DNA of 64,000 nt. It comes from Pyxidicoccus xibeiensis. GTDB lineage: Bacteria > Myxococcota > Myxococcia > Myxococcales > Myxococcaceae. The DNA lies in contig NZ_JAJVKV010000005.1 of assembly GCF_024198175.1 (NCBI RefSeq), forward strand, positions 930,001-994,000, read 5' to 3'. Positions 17,901 through 24,827 of the stretch are shown piece by piece (the first letter of the stretch is position 1; each line of letters starts with the position of its first letter). The notes beneath the pieces are model-generated. The model was given only the letters and a program-made list of their open reading frames with translations, was not told the DNA's origin and ran no database searches. The translations under genes and the position numbers were made by a program.

Positions 17901-17933
17901 AGCTGGCTCCCCCACGTGCTCCTCTTCGAGTGA
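14916..17933 (+). CDS. Anti-sigma zinc finger - TM - TPR - CHAT protease (copy 1)
   Basis: A 1005-residue fusion. Residues 1-40 form a zinc-finger anti-sigma (ZAS/zf-HC2) domain with C7, H29, C33 and C36 (HLGTCDDC). A basic stretch and a single TM helix follow (about 81-98), then a long helical region with TPR-like repeats (for example HPQALWNRALVLREMGLTLLAAE), and a C-terminal CHAT (caspase HetF-associated) domain. The CHAT part has ELHAHG (catalytic His 875), then LVTCSAAK (Cys 921) and the C-terminal FIEAGASAVLASTVEIPD block. Anti-sigma topology would put the finger in the cytoplasm and TPR-CHAT in the periplasm (inference). It overlaps the ECF gene by 4 nt. Probable role: bind and hold the ECF factor, release it after a signal or proteolysis. 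Confidence 0.88.
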   Translation: MNPEDPCRELPRFLDGEMSPEEQGRFREHLGTCDDCAQEFRDALQVELLGQMTMEEGPIRPRRPARRPHWWSGRWRDWRAWLAGVGVLVVGLVTLWLAPRVGGGDAGGAEWLVAEASRPLEARLTYDVVDRHYRRFVPVRSGAEGGTPGRAKAPPLQELSRMDARKDFHGIATAYVMHGALGQARAYLERMSASADRDCDLAVVALEQALLEKPTEVNGAQLKQSYLDEALELLEGVLHGNPRHPQALWNRALVLREMGLTLLAAESFDAVARQAEAGWSDEAWTQARMLREDTLARGRDWKDAYAATQDLMTDPGARLPLDEAAQHPGIVRLAFYDAVRTATSREGVERLLPLAQALDSKYGGSVLRDYVERVAERDFGSRAPVARRYVKLVREELPSSAEVMEELRRSGEEDIYLGALVFASFDGPVDVEALARLAEAQGDPWMRLIAAREQAASAEREGAWWKAEQQLQEALKTCLGSSLVYRCLDLEWRLSYLYLKLHRPADALGYAWSGWSRAKAARDWSFEQQFLQGLADVARYQHAFASARAYLEESLARMPEDCAQRTHVFQVLAAVEWQRFRPDSARRELDRALACERTVGMNGTFVLSHLARSRPQPRDGDHLRRGLVELRRQGVLPGREALLHFIEGQFELARSRVAGHALLTRAIELADQAPEEVEARKARAYAYAALIAEAGRVGGWSDALSLLERQLRMGPAPRQCLLAVSLHHERTVVLARGTSGRLLGHYDDSRAAPQRRAEGLVPPGLLVELRECEHVDVLAVPPVHGLTGLLPPDLAWSYRVGRGPTPSPPPAVGPGRHLVVTHVTGPASLRLPLLDILEPPRVPDPLRLELRGSQATPSRVVEAMADASEVELHAHGMFSPAVSDASLVVLAPEPDGRYALTADRVRSLRLKRAPLVMLVTCSAAKTAPYLHEPFSLPVAFIEAGASAVLASTVEIPDTAGGFFEAVRELVRGGAPASKALRDARVQWLKAHPSDGSWLPHVLLFE

Positions 17934-18048
17934 GGGGCGGACCCGCCCGGGAGGTTCTCCGCAAGGAGCGAAACCCGGTGCGTTGTCAGGAAGGACGCGA
18001 GCGCCCGTCATCACGGCGGGACATCGTGGCCGAGAGGGGGAGTCCGAC

Positions 18049-18234
18049 ATGCTGAACTGCCAGGACGAGAAGCCGGAGGGACTGGAGCCGCCGCCCGGGG
18101 GGCCTCCGGGAGGGAGCCAGGCGCCGGGGAACGCGGGAGGCGGAGGCGGGCCGGTGGAGGCGCCGCCCCAGGAGGAGGCGCTCCCGGAGCCGCCGGAGGT
18201 GCTCGACGTGCCGCCCAAGGGGCCTCGCGGTTAG
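18049..18234 (+). CDS. Small Pro/Gly-rich protein between the two ECF/CHAT units
   Basis: A 61-residue low-complexity protein rich in Pro, Gly and Glu with one Cys near the N-terminus (MLNCQDEKPEG). There is no signal peptide or TM segment. A GAGAGGGGGAG ribosome site lies about 8 nt upstream of the ATG, and codon use is GC3-rich, which supports translation. It lies 115 nt after the CHAT1 stop on the same strand. It could be a substrate or ligand of the neighbouring proteases, but nothing in the sequence proves it. Confidence 0.5.
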   Translation: MLNCQDEKPEGLEPPPGGPPGGSQAPGNAGGGGGPVEAPPQEEALPEPPEVLDVPPKGPRG

Positions 18235-18333
18235 GGGCACCTCCCGGAGGGTCATCCCTGACGCCAGGGTGATGGGAGTGTCCGTCCGCCGGTGCAAACC
18301 GGCGTGACGGCGTCGGTTTTCAGACGGGGACCC

Positions 18334-18356
18334 AAGGATTCCCGCCCCGCGCGTCT
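18334..18356 (+). promoter_or_regulatory. Shared upstream element of the ECF/CHAT units (copy 2)
   Basis: The counterpart of the element at 14292-14314: begins AAGGATTCCC, ends CGCGTCT, 31 nt ahead of the ECF2 start. The four differences are at element positions 4, 11, 15 and 16. Confidence 0.5.
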
Positions 18357-18387
18357 CGAATGGGCGTGGAAGGAGGGCGGGGGGCTC

Positions 18388-18990
18388 ATGAGGGTCCAGC
18401 GCATTGCCACGGTGGTCGATTTCCCCGTGGCCTACAGTATCGACGTGCATCTCGACGGTTTCGAGGAGTTCGCGCAACGAGTCAGGCCCATGTTGCTGGC
18501 CCTGGCGAAGCGGCTGTGCGGGCACGGGGGAATCGATCCGGAAGACCTGGTGCAGGAGGCGCTGGCTCGCGCGCTCGTGCACCACGCGGCGCTGGCGCAC
18601 CAGCCGGAGCCCGTGCTGCGCGCGTGGCTGTGCCGCGCGTTGACCAACCACTTCCTGGACCTGTGCCGCAAGCGCCGCACGGAGGTGCTGGAGCAGGAGC
18701 GGGACCTGCGGCTGGTGCGCGGCGAGGTGGAGGCGCCGGACGCGATGTCGGGCGAGGCCTGGGAGCACATCTCCGAGAAGGACTTCCGCGCCGCCATCGC
18801 CCAGCTCCCCAACCCGCGCGTGCGCGAGGCGTACGAGCTGCACGCCACCGGGCTGCGCTACCGCGCCATTGCCCAGCGCATGGGCGTGCCCGAGGGCACC
18901 GTGGGCAGCTGGCTGTTCCAGGCGCGCAAGGAGCTCAAGGTGCTGCTGCTTCCGCTGACCGGGGGTGACGGCGGGGGAGGGGCGACATGA
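18388..18990 (+). CDS. ECF RNA polymerase sigma factor 2
   Basis: A 200-residue ECF sigma factor paralogous to the one at 14338. Region 2: IDPEDLVQEALARALVHHAAL and AWLCRALTNHFLDLCRKRR. Region 4: REAYELHATGLRYRAIAQRMGVPEGTVGSWLFQARKELK. The ATG at 18388 has AAGGAGGGCGGGGG upstream; the open frame extends 32 codons further but without a comparable ribosome site. The stop overlaps the start of CHAT2 (ATGA). The two sigma factors differ in the region 4 recognition helix, so they may read different promoters. Confidence 0.92.
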   Translation: MRVQRIATVVDFPVAYSIDVHLDGFEEFAQRVRPMLLALAKRLCGHGGIDPEDLVQEALARALVHHAALAHQPEPVLRAWLCRALTNHFLDLCRKRRTEVLEQERDLRLVRGEVEAPDAMSGEAWEHISEKDFRAAIAQLPNPRVREAYELHATGLRYRAIAQRMGVPEGTVGSWLFQARKELKVLLLPLTGGDGGGGAT

Positions 18991-21674
18991 GCCCCCAGTG
19001 CCACAAGCTGTACCTCTTCCTGGACGGGGAGCTGGGCCCGGTGGACGAGGAGAACTTCCGCCACCACCTGGCCCGCTGTGAGACATGCGCGGCCGGCCTG
19101 CACGAGGCGCTGCAGCTGGAGATGCTCAGCCTGCATGCCCTGCGGGACGTGAACGCCCCGGCGCTGGCGCCGGCGGAGGAGCTCGACTTCGACGCGCCCG
19201 CGCCGATGGCCCGGGAGCCCGCGAGTCGCCGGCCGCGGCTCCGGGCCCTGTCGCGGCGCGGGTGGGCCGTGGGCGTGGGGGCTGCGGTCCTGGCCGCGGG
19301 GCTCGCGGCCTTCTTCGTCTTCGCGCCCGCGTCGCCCGACGTGTCCCAGGAGGTGTGGCTGGCCCAGGCGCCCACCCGCCTGCTGGAGGCGCGGGTGGCC
19401 TACCCGCGCGCGGACGGGCACCGTCCCTACACCCCCATGCGCGGCGGCCCGGAGGCTCCGTCCACCGCGCCCCCGCTGCCGCTGCGCGAGCTGGCGGACC
19501 TGGAGGACGCGGGCGACCTGCACGGCATCGCCGCCGCGTACCTCGTGCGCAAGGACTTGCGGCAGGCGTCGGACTTCCTCCAGCGCTCGCCGCCGTCCGC
19601 GGACCGGGACAGCGACCTGGCCGTCGTCGCGCTGGAGCAGGGGCACCACGAGGAGGCGCTCGCGCTGCTGGAGGGCGTGCTGCGCCGGGAGCCGGAGCAC
19701 CCGCAGGCGCTGTGGAACCGGGCGCTGGTGCTGAGGGAGATGGGGCTGACGCTGCTGGCGGCGGAGGCCTTCGACGCGGTGGCGAAGCGGGGCGAGCCGG
19801 GCTGGAGCGAGGAGGCGCGCATCCGCGCCCGGGCGCTGCGACAGGAGACGCAGGCGCGGGGCCGGGCCTGGAAGGCGGCCCTGGCGGCCGTGCGCGACTT
19901 GATGGTGGACGGGCAGGCGCGGCTGCCGCTGGAGGAGGCGCGGCAGTACCCGGGCATCGTCCGGCTGGCCTTCTACGACGCGGTGAGGGCGGCGCCCTCC
20001 CGGGCCCAGGCGCTGCGGCTGCTGCCGCTGGCCGAGGTGCTGGACGGGGTGCAGGGGGGCGACGTGCTGCGCGGCTACGTGCGGCAGGTGGCGGAGCGGG
20101 ACTTCGGCCGCCGGGCGCCGCTGGCGCGGGACTATGCGCGGCTGGTGCGCGGCGAGCTGCGCGAGCCCCGTGCCTTCGTCGAGGCGCTGCACCGCTCGGG
20201 CGAGGAGGACCTCTACCTGGGGGCGCTCGTCCTCGTGTCGCCGACGTCGGAGGACGCCGCGCGCAGGCGGGAGGCCTTCACGCGCCTGGCCGGGACGGGA
20301 CAGGACCCGTGGCTGGTGCTGGTGGCCGAGCGCGAGCTGGCCACGCAGGAGGAGCACGAGGGCCAGTGGTGGAAGGCGGAGGCACGGCTGAAGGCGGCGC
20401 TGGAGGCGTGCCAGGGCCGGGGGCTGGCCTTCCGCTGCGCCACGCTGAAGAAGCGGCTGGCGGACCTGTACCTCGCGCTCAACCGCCCGGCGGAGGCCTT
20501 CGAGCAGGCGTGGAGCGGCTGGCAGTCGTCCCGGAAGCTGGGCGAGTGGGAGCTGGAGCAGCAGTTCCTCCAGGAGCTGGCGCACATCGCCCGCTACCGG
20601 CTGGACGTCACCGCCGCGCGCGCGTACCTGCGCGAGTCGCTGGCGCGCACCCCGGAGGTCTGCGAGCAGCGCACGTACGTCCACCGCAACCTCGCGTACC
20701 TGTCCTGGCTGGACTTCGACCCGAGGGGCGCGCGGCAGGAGCTGGAGCAGGCGCTGGAGTGCGGCCAGCCGCCGGGCCTGCCCGGGGCGCTGCTGCTGTC
20801 GTACCTGGCGCGCTTCGGCTCCGGTGCGCACGACGCGGACCTCCTGCGCCGCACGCTGTCCGAGCTGCGCCGCGGCCAGCCCACGCCGGGCGAGCAGGTG
20901 CAGCTGGCCTTCGCCGAGGGGCAGTTCATCCTGGAGCAGGACCGCGCCGCGGGCCGCGAGCTGCTGCGCGGCGCCATCCAGCAGGCGGACGCGCTGCCCG
21001 ACGACGTGGACGCGCGCAAGACGCGGATGGGCGCCTACAGCGTGCTGGTGAACGACGCCGGCCGGCGCGGGGGCGCGGGCGAGGTGCTGGCCCTCGTCGG
21101 CGCCGCGCTGCGCATGGACGTGCCCGAGCGGTGCGTGCTGGGCGTGGCCGTCGACTACGAGCGCTCCGTCGTCGCCGTGCGCGGGCCGGAAGGCGAGCTG
21201 CTGGGGCACTTCGACGCGGGCCGCGTCGCGCCGCTGGGGCGGGACGCGTCCGGGCTGGTGCCGGCGTCGCTGCAGGCCGCGCTGCGCGGCTGTGAGCGCG
21301 TGGACGTGCTGGCCCTGCCGCCCGTGCACGGGCTGACGGGCCTGCTGCCCGCGGACCTGGCGTGGAGCTACCGCGTGGGCCGCGCCACGCCCGCGGCGAG
21401 CCCCCGTCCCGGCGGGCGCCACCTGGTCGTCACCGGCGTGGAGGCGCCCGCCTCGCTGGGCCTGCCCCGGCTGGCGCCCCTGGAGCCCCCGTCCGTGCCG
21501 GACCCGCACCGGCTGGAGCTCAGCGGCGCGCGGGCCACGCCGTCGCGCGTGCTGGAGGCCATGGCGGACGCCAGCGAGGTGGAGCTGCACGCGCACGGGG
21601 CCTACAGCCCGGAGATGTCGGACGCGTCGCTGGTGGTGCTGGCGCCGGAGGAGGACGGGCGCGAGGCGGCGTGA
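18987..21674 (+). CDS. Anti-sigma zinc finger - TM - TPR - truncated CHAT (copy 2)
   Basis: An 895-residue paralogue of the protein at 14916. It has the ZAS finger (C5, H27, C31, C34), one TM helix (about 92-112, GWAVGVGAAVLAAGLAAFFVF) and the same TPR-like region including ALWNRALVLREMGLTLLAAE. The CHAT domain is present up to ELHAHG (His 870) and SDASLVVLAPEEDGR, then ends in EAA-stop. About 90 residues that in copy 1 contain the catalytic Cys and the core strand are absent, and no remnant is found in any frame downstream. It is therefore either an inactive sensor or decoy, or a recently broken gene. It overlaps ECF2 by 4 nt. Confidence 0.87.
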   Translation: MSPQCHKLYLFLDGELGPVDEENFRHHLARCETCAAGLHEALQLEMLSLHALRDVNAPALAPAEELDFDAPAPMAREPASRRPRLRALSRRGWAVGVGAAVLAAGLAAFFVFAPASPDVSQEVWLAQAPTRLLEARVAYPRADGHRPYTPMRGGPEAPSTAPPLPLRELADLEDAGDLHGIAAAYLVRKDLRQASDFLQRSPPSADRDSDLAVVALEQGHHEEALALLEGVLRREPEHPQALWNRALVLREMGLTLLAAEAFDAVAKRGEPGWSEEARIRARALRQETQARGRAWKAALAAVRDLMVDGQARLPLEEARQYPGIVRLAFYDAVRAAPSRAQALRLLPLAEVLDGVQGGDVLRGYVRQVAERDFGRRAPLARDYARLVRGELREPRAFVEALHRSGEEDLYLGALVLVSPTSEDAARRREAFTRLAGTGQDPWLVLVAERELATQEEHEGQWWKAEARLKAALEACQGRGLAFRCATLKKRLADLYLALNRPAEAFEQAWSGWQSSRKLGEWELEQQFLQELAHIARYRLDVTAARAYLRESLARTPEVCEQRTYVHRNLAYLSWLDFDPRGARQELEQALECGQPPGLPGALLLSYLARFGSGAHDADLLRRTLSELRRGQPTPGEQVQLAFAEGQFILEQDRAAGRELLRGAIQQADALPDDVDARKTRMGAYSVLVNDAGRRGGAGEVLALVGAALRMDVPERCVLGVAVDYERSVVAVRGPEGELLGHFDAGRVAPLGRDASGLVPASLQAALRGCERVDVLALPPVHGLTGLLPADLAWSYRVGRATPAASPRPGGRHLVVTGVEAPASLGLPRLAPLEPPSVPDPHRLELSGARATPSRVLEAMADASEVELHAHGAYSPEMSDASLVVLAPEEDGREAA

Positions 21675-21703
21675 GGGGCCGCCGGAGCCGGGGCCGGACG
21701 TTG

Positions 21704-21759
21704 CTGTTCGGAAATGTCGGGGGTTTTGAGCGGCGAAATGTCCCGACATTTCCGAACAG
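21704..21759. terminator. Long hairpin after the truncated CHAT gene
   Basis: Perfect 18-bp inverted repeat, CTGTTCGGAAATGTCGGG at 21704-21721 and its complement at 21742-21759, with a 20-nt loop containing TTTT. It starts 30 nt after the CHAT2 stop. There is no U-tract after the stem, so a classical intrinsic terminator is not assured; it could also be a repeat or the scar of the event that removed the CHAT2 C-terminus. Confidence 0.5.
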
Positions 21760-21928
21760 GGGCCCGCCCCCCGCCGCCCGGAGGTCCCGAACCGCCCTGG
21801 CGACGAGGCCACGCATGCGACCTGGAATCGTCCGGTGTGACGTCCTGGCATAGGCTGCAGGGGAGGCCTGAAGCCGAGCCGATGACACCCTCCGGAGCGC
21901 TGGCCTCCGGAATCGATGGAGCACCCCT

Positions 21929-23056
21929 ATGGGCGCGGTCCTCGCGGTCCTGAGTTCGCTGGTGGCGCTGGTGCTGAGCGTGGTGTTGCTGCACTACGCA
22001 TTCATCATGCAGGGCTTCGCCGGTGAGTCGTACCGGCACGGGATGTCGCCGGCACATCAGGCGCTGAACGTCCTGGGGATGTTCCTCGCGGCCCTGCCGC
22101 TCTTCGTCACCCTCTGGGTGTCCTGGCGGCGCTTCTTCTCGGACCGCGCGCTGGAGGGCATTCCGCTCGGGCTGGGGCTGCCGTGGGCGGCGTTCGTGGT
22201 GTGCGCGGGAGCGTGCTACCTCTCGTTCAGCGCGGGAGAGGGGTTCACCAGCCGTGCCCGTGAGGCGGCGACCCAGCGGGCGCGGGCCGCGCTTCGCGCC
22301 GAGGTCGAGAACGGGGCCGAGTACAAGGCCTGTGAGCTGGTGCTGCTGGACCCGGCCGCCACGCCCGAGGACATGCGGCGGTGCCGGGCGCTCATCGAGT
22401 CCCTGCCCACTCCGCAGGCGCGCTGGAGCGAGTTCAGGAACTTCCTCTCGCAGACGTCCGACTTCAGGAGCTGGAACCCGAAGCAGCTCGGCCTGGCTCC
22501 AGCGTGGGACTGGAACAGGTCGCTGGTGGCGGTCCGGCATGACCAGGAGTGGTTCCTCCGCGCGTTCTACGAGGCCTGGCTCGCGCGCCCCGCCGCGCTC
22601 CAGTCGGCGGAGGAGCTGGCGAACCTGAGACGCCTCCTGCAGGGCAGCACGCGCCATTCGGGGTGGACTCCCGCCGCCGTCGACGTGCTCAGGTCCCAGG
22701 TCGTCCCGGAGCTCGCCCGGCACCTCGACTCGAATCTGGAGCGGTACCGGGGAGACGCGACCGCCGAGCTGCACCTGGAGTGGGTGCGGGAGGAGCTCGA
22801 GACGCTTCGGACGAAGCCAGCCGAGGGCGGCGGGCCTCCGCCTCCGAAGGCCGGCGCCGTGCCCGAGGGCACCATCGGCCTGGCCCAGCTGGGTGACGAC
22901 GAGACGCTGCGCCTGTGGCTGCGCGGCACGCCGAGCACCGGCGCCTTCGGTGACGTTTACCTGGAGTACCGGCACTACGACGAGCCGTACCGGAAGTGGC
23001 TGAGCTTCCTCGGCTCGCTGCCCCCGGGAGAGGTCCGGCCGGTTCCACCGATGTAG
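21929..23056 (+). CDS. Membrane protein of unknown function
   Basis: A 375-residue protein with three N-terminal TM helices (about 4-28, 50-68 and 82-102: VLSSLVALVLSVVLLHYAFI; ALNVLGMFLAALPLFVTLWVSW; GLPWAAFVVCAGACYLSF), then a soluble, mostly helical domain with two Cys (YKACELVLLDPAATPEDMRRC). No known domain is recognised. It is preceded by a 254-bp gap that contains the hairpin and no gene. Confidence 0.75.
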   Translation: MGAVLAVLSSLVALVLSVVLLHYAFIMQGFAGESYRHGMSPAHQALNVLGMFLAALPLFVTLWVSWRRFFSDRALEGIPLGLGLPWAAFVVCAGACYLSFSAGEGFTSRAREAATQRARAALRAEVENGAEYKACELVLLDPAATPEDMRRCRALIESLPTPQARWSEFRNFLSQTSDFRSWNPKQLGLAPAWDWNRSLVAVRHDQEWFLRAFYEAWLARPAALQSAEELANLRRLLQGSTRHSGWTPAAVDVLRSQVVPELARHLDSNLERYRGDATAELHLEWVREELETLRTKPAEGGGPPPPKAGAVPEGTIGLAQLGDDETLRLWLRGTPSTGAFGDVYLEYRHYDEPYRKWLSFLGSLPPGEVRPVPPM

Positions 23057-23081
23057 CGTCAGGCCGGCAGGTGGCCGCGGC

Positions 23082-24278
23082 TCACGCGGGCACGAGCGTG
23101 ACGGGGAAGCGGTAGCGCCGGTCCTCCGACACGTGCTCCCCGCGGTCCTGGCGCTCGCCCACCGTCCGGGTCCACTCCTCGGGCCGGTGGGCGCCACCGA
23201 ACGCGGACGCGAGCACGCGGTCGACGTCCGCGGGGTCCTTCACGTCGAAGCGGATTCCCTCGAAGTGGACCGGGCCCTCGAAGAGGAAGGCGAAGTCCCG
23301 GCCGTACTGCGAGTAGCTCGCCTCCCAGCGCACCTTCAGGTCCGCGCCGGAGCGCTCCAGCACCGTCAGCCGGTTGTCCTGCAGGCTCGGCGCGTCGTTG
23401 CCGTACCACGCATCCCAGTCGCCCTCCGGACCGAGGACGAGTGTCGACCACTCCACGAGGCTCGGATGCCGCCCTCCGTTCGCCTCGGCGACCGGGAGGG
23501 TCGATGCGTACGGCTCCGGCGCGCCATCCTCGCCGGAGCTCTCGGCGGCATGGACTTCCAGCGAGTACCTCACCGTGGCGCGGTCGGGCTCGTAGCCGTA
23601 CTTGCGGGCCTCGAGGTCGGGGACCCACGTGTCCACGTAGACTTCGAGGCGCGCCCCTCCAATCGCATGCCCATGCCCGGCCAGCACGAGCGGCTTCTCG
23701 GGCGTGGGCAGGTCCGCGGGAACCTTCTCCAGGGCCTCGGGATGGAGCCAGGGGTCATTCGGGTCGTCCGGGGCGGCCTGGGACACCGGGGCCACCGGGT
23801 CCACCGGGTCCTCCGGATGCGGCGTAAGCTGGGCGAGGAACGCGCTGAAGGACGGCGCGCATTCACGCGCGACGTAGAGGTCCTCGGTCTCGCTCGGCGC
23901 GTTGCTGTCGAAGAACCAGACGGTTCCCCGGGGCGAGTCCCGCCGGTCGGCGAGCTGGATTCCGAAGCGGTTGATGGAGCCCCGCTGGCTCGCGAAGACC
24001 AGCACGTCGGAAGGGATTTCCGCGCCCCCATGCTCGAACTCGCTCAGGCCGAGGATGTGGCTGGTCCTCACCTCCCTCTCCACTGCGTCGCGGAACCCCG
24101 TGGAACAGTCATGCAGGAGCGCGCAGTGGAACTGGAGGAGGAACTCCCGGAAGTCAGCAGGCAGCGGGTGAGGAAGGCCGCGCTCGAACTGCTCCAGTTC
24201 CTCCGGGGTGGGCGCGGGCGCCAGGGAGAAGCTCGAGAGACGAGAAGCGAGTGCGGGCGGAAGGAGGCTGGGAGGCAT
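23082..24278 (-). CDS. SMI1/KNR4 (SUKH) domain protein
   Basis: A 398-residue protein. Residues ~20-150 match the SUKH pattern: EELEQFERGLPHPLPADFREFLLQFH, then SEFEHGGAEIPSDVLVFASQ and GTVWFFDSNAPSET, ending with a helix (SFSAFLAQL). SUKH proteins are often immunity proteins against polymorphic toxins (family knowledge), but no toxin gene is adjacent. The C-terminal ~200 residues are a separate beta-rich domain with aromatic residues (WYGNDAPSL; RWEASYSQYGRDF) that I cannot assign. No signal peptide. Confidence 0.7.
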   Translation of the reverse strand: MPPSLLPPALASRLSSFSLAPAPTPEELEQFERGLPHPLPADFREFLLQFHCALLHDCSTGFRDAVEREVRTSHILGLSEFEHGGAEIPSDVLVFASQRGSINRFGIQLADRRDSPRGTVWFFDSNAPSETEDLYVARECAPSFSAFLAQLTPHPEDPVDPVAPVSQAAPDDPNDPWLHPEALEKVPADLPTPEKPLVLAGHGHAIGGARLEVYVDTWVPDLEARKYGYEPDRATVRYSLEVHAAESSGEDGAPEPYASTLPVAEANGGRHPSLVEWSTLVLGPEGDWDAWYGNDAPSLQDNRLTVLERSGADLKVRWEASYSQYGRDFAFLFEGPVHFEGIRFDVKDPADVDRVLASAFGGAHRPEEWTRTVGERQDRGEHVSEDRRYRFPVTLVPA

Positions 24279-24294
24279 GGCGCCTCCCTGTACA

Positions 24295-24744
24295 TCAGTA
24301 ACCCTTGCTGTGCTCGACCTTCAGCGCCCCGTCATTGAACGGGAAGTGCTTGCCCAGGTCCTTCTTCGCGTCCTTCTTCGCCGAGGCCTCGTCGGCGCCG
24401 AAGCCGACGCCCATGGCGCGTCCGGTGCAGCCCCCCTTGGTGACTCCGGCGGAGAGCACCACCAGGTACCGGCCCAGGGGCTTGCCCTTCTTGTCGTTGT
24501 CCTTGTGGTTGCTCACCTTCCGCGTGGGGAACTGCTCCAGCAGCTTCTGCTCCGCCGCCTCGCGGACCTTGTCGCGCTCCCCCACCTCCACCACGTAGCC
24601 GAGCGCGCTCGCGCAGCCTCCTTCCGTCGCGACTGCGACGATGGTGTGGATGGCGGTGTCTTCAGCGCGGGCCGGCACGGCCCCGAGCAGCAACGCGGAC
24701 ACGAGCGCCAGACGCGGAACCAGCTTCAACGGGGACCTCGGCAT
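24295..24744 (-). CDS. Secreted hypothetical protein
   Basis: A 149-residue protein with a Sec signal peptide (KLVPRLALVSALLLGAVPARA, cleavage near AEDT). The mature part has two single cysteines in similar settings (TEGGCASALGYV and TKGGCTGRAMGVGFGADEASAKKDA), suggesting one disulphide and an internal similarity. No family recognised. It precedes the SUKH gene on the same strand by 16 nt, so they may be co-transcribed. Confidence 0.7.
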   Translation of the reverse strand: MPRSPLKLVPRLALVSALLLGAVPARAEDTAIHTIVAVATEGGCASALGYVVEVGERDKVREAAEQKLLEQFPTRKVSNHKDNDKKGKPLGRYLVVLSAGVTKGGCTGRAMGVGFGADEASAKKDAKKDLGKHFPFNDGALKVEHSKGY

Positions 24745-24827
24745 GCGGTGTTCCTCCTCGGCGGCGGATTGCCGACTCTACCGGCACCACCGCCGCGTCG
24801 GAAGCACTCAGCCCCGCCTCGGCGGGC

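Noticed and set aside
18858..21851. 997-residue minus-strand open frame opposite CHAT2
   Set aside because: Shadow of a GC3-rich gene; repeats of the RRQ/HAR type without a fold.
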